Below, in pieces: positions 23,968 through 32,952 of a stretch of 64,000 nt of DNA. Numbering within the stretch: the first letter of the stretch is position 1; the number at the start of each line of letters is the position of its first letter. Origin of the DNA: Salinicoccus kekensis (lineage in GTDB: Bacteria; Bacillota; Bacilli; Staphylococcales; Salinicoccaceae); contig NZ_OBQF01000005.1 in assembly GCF_900220995.1 (NCBI RefSeq), positions 124,001 to 188,000 on the forward strand. The letters are read 5' to 3'. The notes beneath the pieces were generated by a model. That model saw only the letters and a program-made list of their open reading frames with translations. It was not told the DNA's origin and ran no database searches. A program made the translations under genes and the position numbers.

Positions 23968-25401
23968 TTACGCCCTCCCGGCATGCGGGTTTGAAACGTA
24001 TTTCGCATATCTTGAGCCGAGCATATTGGCAAGGAGCCCTGTCTCGAATCCGAAGGCTTTCATGACCATCAGGTGGACCCTCGCCTGGGTGAGCGTGTAG
24101 ACGAACCATGGCAGCGTCGGTTCGTACTCATGGAGGGCGATGAGCACTTCGTCCTTATCCAGCACCCGGCGGAATTCCAGCCGTGCGCGCCCGCCTTCCC
24201 GCTTCTGTGAAAACTGCCCGCCTTTGATGTAGAAGAGCAGCCTGTCCTCGTACGACCGTTCTTCCGATTTCTCGAAGATCAGTATCGGATCTTTGAAGAA
24301 AGGCAGCGTGATTGAAGTTTCCTTATCATCGACGCTCGTATTGATCAGCCTGCCGCCGATCCTCGACAGCCAGTTGATGTAGTAATCGGCCGTGTCCTCG
24401 ACCGACCACTGCTCCGGGATCTTGATGCGCTGGACTGATTTCACGTCATTTTTCTGGATGTCCTTCTTCTGCAGCAACCCGCCTGCTGACGGACTGCTCT
24501 GATCCAGTTCCCCGTCGAGTGCAATCCTCACGCTTTCCTTGAAGGTGGTCGGGGCGTTGGAGATGCCCTCGACATAATTCTCCTCCCTCATGACCATGCT
24601 GTGGGTCAGACTCTCAAGCAGCGGATAGACCATCTCCTTCGGTTTCTGCGCGATGAGGCGCACCCACAATTTCGACAGGAAAATCGGGATAATCGGCAGG
24701 TCCACCATCGGCAGCTTCTTATCCATGACCTCCGCAGTCTCTTCGAACAGCTCCCGGTAGGTCTTCTCCTCCGGTCCGCCGATATCGATGGATTCATTCT
24801 GCTCAGGTTTCCGTTTGACTACTTCCATCAACCCGGACAGGACATCCTTCAAAGCCACCGGATGCGTCCGGTTGTACGCCCATGCAGGCAGGAGGAGCGC
24901 CGGCAGGCGCTTCACCAGATTATGGAGGATCGGGTACGACGAACCCTTCGGGCCGACGATCAGCCCCGCACGCAGTGTGGAGACCGGGATGCCGTATGAA
25001 CCGAGGATCTTCTCGCACTCGAGACGGCTTTCCAGGTGGTCCGACAGTTCATCATCGTCAGGGATGATGCCGCTCAAGTAGATGATGCGCTTCACATCCT
25101 GCTTCTTCGCAGCCCAGGCAAAATTATCCGCAAGGATCGCATCCTTATCGCCGAATGTCCCCTGGTCGAGCTTGGACGAAGGCTGCATGGAATGGACGAG
25201 GTATATCGCAATGTCCACACCTTCCATCACCTGCTCAATATCCAGCTGCGAATAAAGGTCCGCCTCCTTCCATGTGACATTCTCCTCGTCCTCCTTATTC
25301 GATGTGTTCCTTGATATCGCAATGATTTCATATTCTTCCTTCAGGCTTTCCATCAGGTTTCCGCCGATATATCCCGATGCGCCGGTCAACAGTATTTTCA
25401 T
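23968..25401 (-). CDS. NAD(P)-binding epimerase-like protein with DUF2867 tail
   Basis: A 477-residue fusion. The N-terminal half is an atypical short-chain dehydrogenase/NmrA-type Rossmann fold (LLTGASGYIGGNLMESL, YLVHSMQ, RIIYLSGIIPDD). The C-terminal 150 residues match the DUF2867 type (WLSRIGGRLINTS, LLFYIKGGQFSQK, TLTQARVHLMVMKAFG). Such fusions are widespread (YbjT-like) but their substrates are mostly unknown; a role with quinones or lipids at the membrane is sometimes proposed. The ATG at 25401 follows AAGGGG by seven bases; upstream in-frame codons lack a site. Monocistronic. Confidence 0.82.
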   Translation of the reverse strand: MKILLTGASGYIGGNLMESLKEEYEIIAISRNTSNKEDEENVTWKEADLYSQLDIEQVMEGVDIAIYLVHSMQPSSKLDQGTFGDKDAILADNFAWAAKKQDVKRIIYLSGIIPDDDELSDHLESRLECEKILGSYGIPVSTLRAGLIVGPKGSSYPILHNLVKRLPALLLPAWAYNRTHPVALKDVLSGLMEVVKRKPEQNESIDIGGPEEKTYRELFEETAEVMDKKLPMVDLPIIPIFLSKLWVRLIAQKPKEMVYPLLESLTHSMVMREENYVEGISNAPTTFKESVRIALDGELDQSSPSAGGLLQKKDIQKNDVKSVQRIKIPEQWSVEDTADYYINWLSRIGGRLINTSVDDKETSITLPFFKDPILIFEKSEERSYEDRLLFYIKGGQFSQKREGGRARLEFRRVLDKDEVLIALHEYEPTLPWFVYTLTQARVHLMVMKAFGFETGLLANMLGSRYAKYVSNPHAGRA

Positions 25402-25492
25402 TTCAGCACCCCTTATCATTAGTTAGGTACTTATACCCCGTGGGCCCGGATGTATGTATGCATAAGGAATGTATCAATGCTGCCGGCCGGTA

Positions 25493-25527
25493 AAATAAAA
25501 ACAGCGCGGGGCCTAAGCCTCCACGCC
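25493..25527 (-). terminator. Terminator of the ureohydrolase gene
   Basis: Minus strand GCGTGGAGGC pairs imperfectly with GGCCCCGCGC around TTA and is followed by TGTTTTTATTTT. Confidence 0.6.
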
Positions 25528-25541
25528 GTCATCTATCCATT

Positions 25542-26579
25542 TTATTTTCTATCCTGTGCCGGCATCACTTCAAGGCTCAATGGCTCGCGGGTGTAACGCT
25601 TGCCTTTCTTTTCACCCTTCAGTTCCTTCTCCTTCAGGACATAGCTCAAGAGATCCAGCATGATCCTTGCAGCCGTCTGGCCCGTCATCCCTGTCGGGTC
25701 ATACTGCGGTGCGACTTCGACCAGGTCGAACCCGATCACTTCACCGTGGCCTGCAATTGCCTTCAAAAGATCGTTCACTTCATCATAGAGCAGTCCGCCC
25801 GGTGAAGGTGTACCCGTGCCCGGTGCTATGGAAGGGTCGACACCGTCGATATCGATCGTGATGTAATACTTCTCCCCTGCCGGAATGAGGTCGAGCAGAC
25901 CCTGGATGCCCTTCTCGCGCATCTTCTTCGGCGACAGTATTGTGGAACCGTACTCTTTCGCTGCATCGACGTCTTCCTTCTTGCTGCTGCTGATGCCGCG
26001 TATGCCGAACTGGTAGATGTTCTCCACATGATCAAGCTCCGATAATCTCCGGATGCAGTTGCCGTGACCGTAGCGCATGCCTGATCTGTGATCCGCCCAG
26101 TCAAGGTGTGCATCCAGCTGGATGACGTGGAACGGGCCGAGATCCTCCAGACCTTTGCCGACAGGTGCCGTAATTGAATGGTCGCCGCCCATGATCACCG
26201 GCATGGCGCCCTGTGCCACGATCTTACGCACCATTTCTTCAGTGTTGTCATGGCTCTGCATGATGTCCCCATGGACGATGTCCACATCACCGCAGTCCAG
26301 GACTTTCCAATCAGGTCCGAGGTAAGTGATATCATTTTCGATATCATACGCACCTTCCAGGCCGAAGCTGTATAAGGTCGAACCTTCACGTATCGCCCTC
26401 GGGCCCATCCTTGCACCCGACTTCCACTGTGTCCCCATGTCGTTCGGTACACCGATCACCGCGACATCCGCCTCCATCTCAGAAAGCTTCTCCACGTCAT
26501 CACAAATCGGGTACTTTCCAAAAGTGCTGATGCCTGTGAACGGCAGATTCAAAAATTGTTTTTCATCTGGTCTTACCAT
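25542..26579 (-). CDS. Ureohydrolase (agmatinase/arginase family)
   Basis: A 345-residue manganese ureohydrolase. Metal motifs are complete: MGGDHSI near residue 131, QLDAHLDW near 155 and DIDGVDPSIAPGTGTPSPGG near 235. It would release urea from agmatine, guanidinobutyrate or a similar guanidino compound. At 345 residues it is longer than typical SpeB (about 290-310), with an N-terminal extension and a basic C-terminal tail. It is divergent from a YjiH-type membrane protein gene and next to a RocR/TyrR-like regulator, which suggests substrate-induced catabolism rather than polyamine synthesis. Start ATG after AGGGGGAATATATC. Confidence 0.88.
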   Translation of the reverse strand: MVRPDEKQFLNLPFTGISTFGKYPICDDVEKLSEMEADVAVIGVPNDMGTQWKSGARMGPRAIREGSTLYSFGLEGAYDIENDITYLGPDWKVLDCGDVDIVHGDIMQSHDNTEEMVRKIVAQGAMPVIMGGDHSITAPVGKGLEDLGPFHVIQLDAHLDWADHRSGMRYGHGNCIRRLSELDHVENIYQFGIRGISSSKKEDVDAAKEYGSTILSPKKMREKGIQGLLDLIPAGEKYYITIDIDGVDPSIAPGTGTPSPGGLLYDEVNDLLKAIAGHGEVIGFDLVEVAPQYDPTGMTGQTAARIMLDLLSYVLKEKELKGEKKGKRYTREPLSLEVMPAQDRK

Positions 26580-26958
26580 GATATATTCCCCCTGTTTTAT
26601 ATGAACATTAAATTTCTGACTTTTCTTAAATCTATCAGTGACTAAAATCTATCACGGTTTCCCCGTAAATACAATACAAAAACGCAAAATAATTTCATTA
26701 AAATATAAAAAATAATGAATTAAATGCATCATTGCATTTAAATGCAACATTACATTATAAGCCTTTAAATACTATTAAATTAGGTTTTAATGAATGATAA
26801 AATTGATTTTTAATGCATTACTGCATTTTAAAAGTTTTAGTTTTATAAAATTTTATGTCGGAAAACCCTTGTTAAATAATATACTCCTGTGCATAATGGT
26901 TTCCAGGGAGATGGATTTCTGAAAATACGAAATCTTTAATTAACAAGGGGGACTGGAC
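26580..26958. promoter_or_regulatory. Divergent control region between ureohydrolase and YjiH-type genes
   Basis: A 379-base AT-rich region holding three palindromes (listed separately). No -24/-12 (sigma54) promoter of the TGGCAC-N5-TTGC type is visible on either strand, which fits the lack of a GAFTGA loop in the neighbouring regulator. Confidence 0.6.
26723..26827. repeat. Three AATGCA-N4-TGCATT palindromes, probable activator sites
   Basis: Copies at 26723-26738 (AATGCATCATTGCATT), 26741-26756 (AATGCAACATTACATT, one mismatch) and 26812-26827 (AATGCATTACTGCATT). All have six-base arms and a four-base spacer. The first two are 18 bases apart centre to centre and the third 71 bases further. 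They lie mid-way between the divergent genes and are the best candidate sites for the regulator at 28420-29793. Confidence 0.7.
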
Positions 26959-28359
26959 ATGAATGATTCATTCAACAGGACGGAAGGTACAATCAGCAGA
27001 AAGCGCTATCTTGTAGGGGTAAGCAGATTCATATTTTTCACGAGCATCGCAGTATTGATATTCTTCATACCTTTTGAAATCAACGGCAACAGGGAGATAC
27101 TTTTCGGTTTCATCTATAATACACTCATCGATCTGTTCGGCATCGTCGGCATATGGATGATCAGCATACTTACAGCAGGGAACGCCCTGCTCAGCCTCGT
27201 CGGTAAATTCGTATCGAAGGAAGGCACGAAGCTGCACAGTTATTACGCAAAAGATTCAAAAATATATATTCCAATATACTTTCTGGGGGCAGCATACTCC
27301 ATACTATATACACTGCAGGTTTCCATACCGGCATTCAACGGCCCGGAGGCGATCGTCGGATCAGGCACGGGTGAATTGATGTCCGGCATCGCACTTGCGG
27401 TCATGTGGGTCATCCCGCTCGGCGCAATCTTCATCCCGTTCTTCGTCAACTACGGGTCGATCGATTTCGTCGGCACACTGCTTCAGCCGATCATGCGCCC
27501 GATCTTCAAAGTACCGGGCAAGAGTGCAGTCGACGCCATCACTTCATTCTTGACGTCATCTTCGGTCGCAGTGCTTTTCACCACAAAGCTTTACAATATG
27601 AAGTACTACACTAAAAAGGAAGCGGCGGTCATCACGACAAGCTTCAGTGCCGTCAGCATCGGTTTTGCGGCCGTCGTCATCGATACGGCGGGCCTGATGG
27701 AACACTTCGGGAAAGTATACTTTTCTTCGTTCCTGGTGGCGTTCATCATCGCATTCATCATGATCCGCATCCCGCCGCTGTCCATCAAGAAAGATGTCTA
27801 TATCGATGACACCAGGCAGACACCGGAAGACAGGGTCGCAGAGACGTATAATAAAAACACGCTCGGCATCGCGGTCAATTCTGCGATAGAACAGGCTGCG
27901 GAATCGAATGAATTTTTCACAGAGATCAAGAAAAGCCTGAAGGAAGGTCTGTCGGTGCTGCCGAAAGTGCTTTCGATGCTGTTCGCCATCGGGGTATCGG
28001 TGCTCATACTTGCCGAATACACACCGACTTTCGAAGTCATCGGCGCCGTCATTGCACCGTTCATCCAGCTTTTGCGGGTGCCGGATGCAGCATTGATCGC
28101 ACCATCCCTTGCACTCGGACTTGCTGAAATGTTCCTGCCGGTGCTCTACATTGCCGATATGGTGGGTACACTAGATGTACAGGCGAGATACTTCGTCACT
28201 GCGGTTTCAATGGTGCAGATCATCTTCTTCGCTGAGACGGGTGCTGTCATGCTTTCGACGGGACTTCCGCTCAAGCTTTGGGAACTGATCGTCATCTTCA
28301 CATTGAGAACGCTGATTGCAATGCCGCTTGTCGCGATATTCATGCACTTATTATTCTGA
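26959..28359 (+). CDS. YjiH-type membrane protein (nucleoside-recognition/Gate domain)
   Basis: A 466-residue membrane protein with about 10-11 hydrophobic segments and the YjiH pattern: YLVGVSRFIFFTS at the start, paired gate-like domains (VPGKSAVDAITSFLTSSSVAVLF and ALGLAEMFLPVLYIADM). YjiH proteins are thought to transport small nitrogen compounds and are often found beside arginase or agmatinase-family genes; the substrate here is probably the same guanidino compound. Start ATG seven bases after AAGGGGG. Divergent from the ureohydrolase and convergent with the regulator gene. Confidence 0.82.
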   Translation: MNDSFNRTEGTISRKRYLVGVSRFIFFTSIAVLIFFIPFEINGNREILFGFIYNTLIDLFGIVGIWMISILTAGNALLSLVGKFVSKEGTKLHSYYAKDSKIYIPIYFLGAAYSILYTLQVSIPAFNGPEAIVGSGTGELMSGIALAVMWVIPLGAIFIPFFVNYGSIDFVGTLLQPIMRPIFKVPGKSAVDAITSFLTSSSVAVLFTTKLYNMKYYTKKEAAVITTSFSAVSIGFAAVVIDTAGLMEHFGKVYFSSFLVAFIIAFIMIRIPPLSIKKDVYIDDTRQTPEDRVAETYNKNTLGIAVNSAIEQAAESNEFFTEIKKSLKEGLSVLPKVLSMLFAIGVSVLILAEYTPTFEVIGAVIAPFIQLLRVPDAALIAPSLALGLAEMFLPVLYIADMVGTLDVQARYFVTAVSMVQIIFFAETGAVMLSTGLPLKLWELIVIFTLRTLIAMPLVAIFMHLLF

Positions 28360-28366
28360 TCAAATC

Positions 28367-28411
28367 AAAAAGTGGCTGCACTTCCATTTTGGAAGCGCAG
28401 CCACTTTTTTA
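28367..28411. terminator. Bidirectional terminator
   Basis: AAAAAGTGGCTGC pairs with GCAGCCACTTTTTT, with an inner stem CTTCC/GGAAG. It lies between convergent genes. Confidence 0.9.
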
Positions 28412-28419
28412 TACGAACT

Positions 28420-29793
28420 TTATTTGAATTTGATGCCGTACTTATGAAACTTCCGCCGGATCGTCGTCGGATCGACTTTGAGCTTCTTCGCCATGTCCGC
28501 AACATCACCGCCCGCCTCCATCGCATTCATGAGCACCTGCTTCTCAAAATTCGCCACGATGTCGGCAAGCGACTGCGTGCCGTCCATCTCCATGAAGGCC
28601 AGGCTGTCGACCTGGGAATTTTTGATCTCGAACGGGATGTCCACATAATCGATGACGGACTCCGGGCTGGTCACCACAAGCCGTTCAACGATGTTTTCAA
28701 GCTCCCTTACGTTGCCCGGCCAGTGGTAGCCGATCAGCGCGTCCATCGCCCTCGGATCGATTCGTTTATCGAGGCCGTATTTTTCATTGACCTTCTTCAA
28801 GTTCTGCATGATGAGCGGGTAGATGTCATCACGTCTCTTCCTGAGCGGCGGGATGTCGATCGGAATGATGTTCAGGCGGTAGTAGAGCTCCTCCCGGAAC
28901 TGCTTCCCCTTCACCAGAGCCTCGAGGTCTTTATTCGTCGCGGCGATCACCCGCACATCGATCGGTATCTCTTCATCGCCGCCGGTCCTGGTGAACTTCT
29001 CTGCCTGGATGGCTGCAAGCAGCTTGCTCTGAAGGGAGAGCGACAGCTCGTCTACATCATCAAGGAACAAGGTGCCGCCGTCCGCAAGCTCGAACAGCGC
29101 TTTCCTTACGCCTCCGGGAGTGCCGTCTTCACGGCCGAACAGCTCCGCTTCAAGCAGTGTTTCCGTAATTGCGCCGCAGTCGAGCTTCATGAACGGTTTA
29201 TCCTTCACCGGGCTGTAGCTGTGGATCAGGCGGGCGATGACGCCCTTGCCGGCACCGGGTTCCCCCTGGATCAGCACCGACGATTTGACCGAGGCGACGC
29301 GCATGACCAGCTGGAGGATCTTCTCCATCGTCGCATCCCGTGCGATGACGGCGCTGTCTATCTCCCGGTACTTCATCTGTTCGAGCTCCATATGGTAATT
29401 CTTGCTGAGGTGCTTCGCCTCTTCCAGTTCATCCCGCAGGTTGTTGAGCGAGGTGATGTCCCGGGAGTTCACAACGACCCCCTTGATCCGCCCTTCCCCG
29501 TCGAAGAAAGGTGTGGCACTCGCCATGACCAGTTTGCCGTTGATGTTCTGGAACATGTTCACACGCTTTTTCTTTGCGATCGCAGCGAGGGTGATCGATT
29601 CCGGGTAGACCCCCGTATCCACGAAATGCTGCACGTTCTTCCCGATGATGTCCTCACGCCTGATGCCTTCAATCTCCTCGCACGCCTTGTTGTAGAAAAG
29701 CGTCACGCCTTCGGCATCGGTGATGTGGATTCCGTCGTAGGACGAATCGATCAGGGACTCGAACTCCTCCCTCGTAAAAAGCTTCTCCGTCAT
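28420..29793 (-). CDS. PAS-AAA-Fis regulator, RocR/TyrR-like, without GAFTGA
   Basis: A 457-residue regulator: PAS sensor near 5-115 (GIHITDAEGVTLFYNKACEE), AAA+ domain near 140-370 with Walker A GEPGAGKG, Walker B TLFLDDV and the arginine-finger segment FREELYYRLN, then a Fis-type helix-turn-helix at the C-terminus (VADMAKKLKVDPTTIRRKF). The loop that contacts sigma54 normally reads GAFTGA; here it reads GTPGGV after ELFGRED. TyrR-type relatives without this loop act with sigma70/sigmaA. Start ATG at 29793 after AAGGGGG; an earlier ATG at 29826 lacks a site. The neighbouring ureohydrolase and YjiH genes are its likely targets. Confidence 0.88.
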   Translation of the reverse strand: MTEKLFTREEFESLIDSSYDGIHITDAEGVTLFYNKACEEIEGIRREDIIGKNVQHFVDTGVYPESITLAAIAKKKRVNMFQNINGKLVMASATPFFDGEGRIKGVVVNSRDITSLNNLRDELEEAKHLSKNYHMELEQMKYREIDSAVIARDATMEKILQLVMRVASVKSSVLIQGEPGAGKGVIARLIHSYSPVKDKPFMKLDCGAITETLLEAELFGREDGTPGGVRKALFELADGGTLFLDDVDELSLSLQSKLLAAIQAEKFTRTGGDEEIPIDVRVIAATNKDLEALVKGKQFREELYYRLNIIPIDIPPLRKRRDDIYPLIMQNLKKVNEKYGLDKRIDPRAMDALIGYHWPGNVRELENIVERLVVTSPESVIDYVDIPFEIKNSQVDSLAFMEMDGTQSLADIVANFEKQVLMNAMEAGGDVADMAKKLKVDPTTIRRKFHKYGIKFK

Positions 29794-29908
29794 GTTCTCC
29801 ACCCCCTTCATAAAATGTCGTTTCAATCATTTTAAATATACCATAAGCCTTTGGGCGGCGGTATTTCGAAGGGACATCCAAATATCATAAATAAATGTCA
29901 GAATTCAA

Positions 29909-29937
29909 TTGACAAGTCTGATTATTTAGTTTAACAT
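29909..29937 (+). promoter_or_regulatory. SigmaA promoter of the first S-box operon
   Basis: TTGACA, 17-base spacer, TAACAT, about 40 bases before the S-box aptamer. Confidence 0.8.
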
Positions 29938-29976
29938 TACTTGACTAAATCAATAATTGAATAGAATATTCATGAC

Positions 29977-30077
29977 ACTTATCCAGAGAGATGGAGGGAC
30001 TGGCCCTTTGAAACCTCGGCAGCAGACTGATCATTACTGTGCCAATTCCAGGAAGCCGAAGGCTTTGAAGATAAGAA
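29977..30077 (+). ncRNA. SAM-I (S-box) riboswitch 1
   Basis: Conserved S-box blocks occur in order: CTTATCCAGAGAGATGGAGG, GACTGGCCCTTTGAAACC, CGGCAGCAG, GTGCCAATTCC and closing GATAAG. When S-adenosylmethionine is low, the downstream operon should be expressed. This links the transporter and enzymes below to sulfur amino acid supply. Confidence 0.95.
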
Positions 30078-30098
30078 GAGCATCAACCAGTCGGATCC

Positions 30099-30135
30099 GG
30101 CCTCTTCTACACATATAGAAGGGGTCTTTTTATTT
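30099..30135 (+). terminator. Terminator of S-box 1 expression platform
   Basis: GGCCTCTTCTA pairs with TAGAAGGGGTC (two G-T pairs) around CACATA and is followed by TTTTTATTT. This is the SAM-stabilised stop. Confidence 0.85.
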
Positions 30136-30188
30136 CCGGATGGATCAATGGATTTCATTCACATACATAAAGGAAGGAATGGTCGAAC

Positions 30189-31310
30189 ATGAAAATATCA
30201 GATGTGATCGTCAAAAGATACTGGGATAACCAGCGCCCGGATATGAAGCACGCCGACGGCTATGAAGTCATCACGGTCGAGGTGCAGACGGATGCCGGCA
30301 TAAGCGGTACAGGATTTCTTTCACTGCCCGTCTTCTCCCATGGGCATATCGGAGATGTCATCGCCACCCTGATTGGGCGCAACCTGCGGAATGTCGTACT
30401 CGGAGAAAACCCCTTACATACAGAAGATGTCTGGCAGCGCATGTACAGCACCACTTGGAAACTCGGCGGAAAAGGCATATTCCGTAAATGCATCGGCGCC
30501 ATCGACATCGCCCTCTGGGACATCAAAGGTAAAGCAGCGAACGTTCCGGTCTCCGGGCTTTTCGGCGGACACAAACAGCATGTGAAGACATACGCGAACG
30601 TCGCCCACCAGCTCCCGCCGGATGAACTCGCGGCGAAGGCTGTGGAATACACTGAGCAGGGGCATAAGGCACTCAAGATCCGCTGCGGCACCAGCGCCGT
30701 TCCGATTGAAGAGGCGGATGAGCGGGTGCGCCTCGTCAGGGAAGCCATCGGACCGGACATCAAACTGATGGTCGACGTCAACGGCTCATGGGATGCAGAG
30801 ACCGCCATACAGCAGTTGAAGAAATGGGAAAAATACGACTTGTACTGGCTCGAAGAGCCGGTACCTTACGAGGACACCGCAGGATATGCGCGCGTCAAGC
30901 AGTTCGCAGGCAGCACCTACATCGCGGGCGGCGAGCAGCATGAAGGCCTGGATGAATTCAGGCACCTGATCGAACGGAATGCCCTCGATATCGCACAACC
31001 CGACGCTGCAACGACCGGCGGCATCACGGACTGGATGAAGATATATAATTTCGCGACGATGCACAATATACCCGTCGCACCGTGGAACCTCCAACAGGTC
31101 CACATCCATATGGCCGTCGGCCTGCCGAACGTGCAGTGGATCGAATACTTCACGCCGGACCGCGGCTTCTTCCAGAACAGGCTGTTCGACGGCCCTGCCC
31201 TGAAGGAAGTCAGAAAAGCGGACGGCATATACTTTGAAGCGCCGGATGTCACCGGGCTTGGCATGAAACTGAACCAGGCGGTGGCGGAAGAGACTTTACT
31301 GGATGAATAA
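30189..31310 (+). CDS. Enolase-superfamily enzyme (mandelate racemase/acid dehydratase type)
   Basis: A 373-residue member of the enolase superfamily. The capping domain is followed by a barrel with metal ligands in DVNGSW near residue 200, LEEPV near 225 and GGEQHE near 251. The second-strand catalytic motif reads K-I-R (ALKIRCG) rather than K-x-K, and the dyad His expected near PVAPHN is Trp (PVAPWN), with other His nearby (QVHIHMA). So the chemistry is a proton abstraction, racemisation or dehydration, but the substrate is unclear. First gene of the S-box 1 operon with a tripartite carboxylate transporter and an M20D deacylase; a role in scavenging an acid that contains sulfur or acyl-methionine is an inference. 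Confidence 0.85.
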   Translation: MKISDVIVKRYWDNQRPDMKHADGYEVITVEVQTDAGISGTGFLSLPVFSHGHIGDVIATLIGRNLRNVVLGENPLHTEDVWQRMYSTTWKLGGKGIFRKCIGAIDIALWDIKGKAANVPVSGLFGGHKQHVKTYANVAHQLPPDELAAKAVEYTEQGHKALKIRCGTSAVPIEEADERVRLVREAIGPDIKLMVDVNGSWDAETAIQQLKKWEKYDLYWLEEPVPYEDTAGYARVKQFAGSTYIAGGEQHEGLDEFRHLIERNALDIAQPDAATTGGITDWMKIYNFATMHNIPVAPWNLQQVHIHMAVGLPNVQWIEYFTPDRGFFQNRLFDGPALKEVRKADGIYFEAPDVTGLGMKLNQAVAEETLLDE

Positions 31311-31341
31311 AATGCCCCGTCGGGGAGAAGGAAGAGAAAAA

Positions 31342-32352
31342 ATGAAAAGAAACCATATATTATTTGCAGCAATCTTATTTTTATCCGTCGTGTTCCTGCA
31401 GGCCTGCGGCAACGGAGGCGGCGAAGACGCATCAAATGAGGGGAACGGTGACGCCGGCGGCGAAGCGGCGAACTACCCGGAGCGTACGATCGAACTTGTC
31501 GTCGGATACGGCGAAGGCGGCGGTACGGACAACTTTGCACGCCTTGTGGGCCAGAAGATGAGTGAAAAACTCGGCGAAAACATCAACGTCGTGAACCAAC
31601 CTGGCTCCCGCGGCGCGATTGCGGAGGAATATGTACAGAATCAGCCGGCGGACGGCTATACGATCTGGGTCGCGACACCGGATATACTCGTCAACATCGC
31701 AACGGATTCAACGCCGTATCCTCTGGAGGACTACACGCCGCTCGGCCGCGGCCAGCTGGATACATACACCATCCAGACAAGCTCTGACAGTGAATTCGAT
31801 GATATCGATGCAGTGATTGAAGCGGCCCAGGAAAACCCGGGCACCATCACCATCGGCGGCACCGCTGCTGACGGCTTCGATGAATTGAGCGCAGACAGGG
31901 TCATGGAAGACCTTGATATTGAACTGAGATACGTGCCATATGACGAAGCCGGCATGATGCACAGTGATGTGCTCGGCGGGCATACCGATTTGATGCTTGA
32001 GGAGATCGGTCCTGCGAAAGCGACGATCGAGTCCGGGGACTTGGATGTTCTTGCGATCTTCATCGACAATGAAGAAGTTGAAGGCTTTGAAGATGTACCG
32101 ACGAATCCTGAGAGGGGCTGGGAGTTCACCGACGGCAACGCAAGGAGCTTCTACGTGAAGTCGGATACACCTGAAGAGATCATCAATGTACTGGAAGAAG
32201 CGTACGCAGAAGTCATTCTTGAAGATGAGGAGTACCTGCAGTATGAAGAGGACAACTACCTCCATATCAGGGAAGACGGCTACCTGCCGCGTGAAGAATA
32301 TGAGCAGCTCAACGAAGAGCTGCTGCAGGAATATGAAGAGACTTTGAATTAA
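31342..32352 (+). CDS. tctC: TctC-like receptor lipoprotein of a TTT transporter
   Basis: A 336-residue lipoprotein (lipobox FLQAC near residue 18, then a Gly/Glu/Asn linker) of the Bug/TctC family. The family pattern is visible in YPERTIELVVGYGEGGGTDNFARL and VVNQPGSRGAIAEEYV, which shape the carboxylate pocket. It captures an organic acid for the TctAB channel. The ATG at 31342 follows GGGGAGAAGGAAG. It comes 32 bases after the enolase-superfamily gene. An attenuator hairpin follows it and probably keeps receptor synthesis above channel synthesis. Confidence 0.9.
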   Translation: MKRNHILFAAILFLSVVFLQACGNGGGEDASNEGNGDAGGEAANYPERTIELVVGYGEGGGTDNFARLVGQKMSEKLGENINVVNQPGSRGAIAEEYVQNQPADGYTIWVATPDILVNIATDSTPYPLEDYTPLGRGQLDTYTIQTSSDSEFDDIDAVIEAAQENPGTITIGGTAADGFDELSADRVMEDLDIELRYVPYDEAGMMHSDVLGGHTDLMLEEIGPAKATIESGDLDVLAIFIDNEEVEGFEDVPTNPERGWEFTDGNARSFYVKSDTPEEIINVLEEAYAEVILEDEEYLQYEEDNYLHIREDGYLPREEYEQLNEELLQEYEETLN

Positions 32353-32370
32353 AGCGATATAGCACCATCT

Positions 32371-32404
32371 GAAGAGGGCGCAGCCATACGGCTGCCCTCT
32401 TTTC
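32371..32404 (+). terminator. Internal attenuator between tctC and tctB
   Basis: GAGGGCGCAGCC-ATAC-GGCTGCCCTC followed by TTTTC. A partial terminator inside the operon. Confidence 0.7.
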
Positions 32405-32430
32405 AAAATTTATGCATGGAGGTGGACCCG

Positions 32431-32904
32431 GTGCGGAATATAGGAATTTCCATTGTCATCATTTTGTTATCCGTCTTTTTATTTTATGACACTTTCAGCA
32501 TCGAGGCTGCAGCAAGTGAAGAGATCGGCCCGACGATGTGGCCGCGCATCCTGCTGGTATCACTCTTCATATTCGGCTTCATCCTGCTGATCCAGTCCCT
32601 GTACCGTCTGAAGAAGGAATCAGCGGAAAAGTCCGGGGACCGGTTCGATGCCGTGAAGTTCTGGGGCTTCCTGATTCTCATCATACTGTACATCCCCGCA
32701 CTCACATATATCGGCTTCATCATCGCAACACCGCTATGGATCTTCATGCTCGCATTCATCGCAGGCATGCGGAAGGTATGGCTGCTGATACTCACGCCTT
32801 TGGTCGGCACGGCGGTGGTGACCTTCCTGTTCCCTGTATTGCTCAGGATCTCCATGCCACGGGGCGTCGGGTTCATGCGGGAAATTTCATACTTTTTCTA
32901 TTAA
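32431..32904 (+). CDS. tctB: TctB-like small membrane subunit of a TTT transporter
   Basis: A 157-residue protein with four hydrophobic segments, the size and topology of TctB. The N-terminal segment IGISIVIILLSVFLFYDTFSI is followed by GPTMWPRILLVSL, a family feature. GTG at 32431 is chosen because GGAGGTG lies six bases before it; an ATG at 32416 would overlap the ribosome site. It lies between the receptor and large channel genes. Confidence 0.82.
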   Translation: MRNIGISIVIILLSVFLFYDTFSIEAAASEEIGPTMWPRILLVSLFIFGFILLIQSLYRLKKESAEKSGDRFDAVKFWGFLILIILYIPALTYIGFIIATPLWIFMLAFIAGMRKVWLLILTPLVGTAVVTFLFPVLLRISMPRGVGFMREISYFFY

Positions 32905-32952
32905 TCATTTTTAACTGCAACTAATTATTTTGAATAAAAGGAGGGGAAAATT

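Noticed and set aside
26580-26958. Sigma54 promoter for the ureohydrolase or YjiH gene
   Set aside because: No TGGCAC-N5-TTGC match on either strand; the nearest CGGAAAACCCTTGTT has the wrong spacing and bases.
28372-29835. 487-codon open frame on the plus strand opposite the PAS-AAA regulator
   Set aside because: It mirrors the regulator gene, has no ribosome site, reads as low-complexity His/Arg/Leu sequence and runs through the terminator. Shadow frame.
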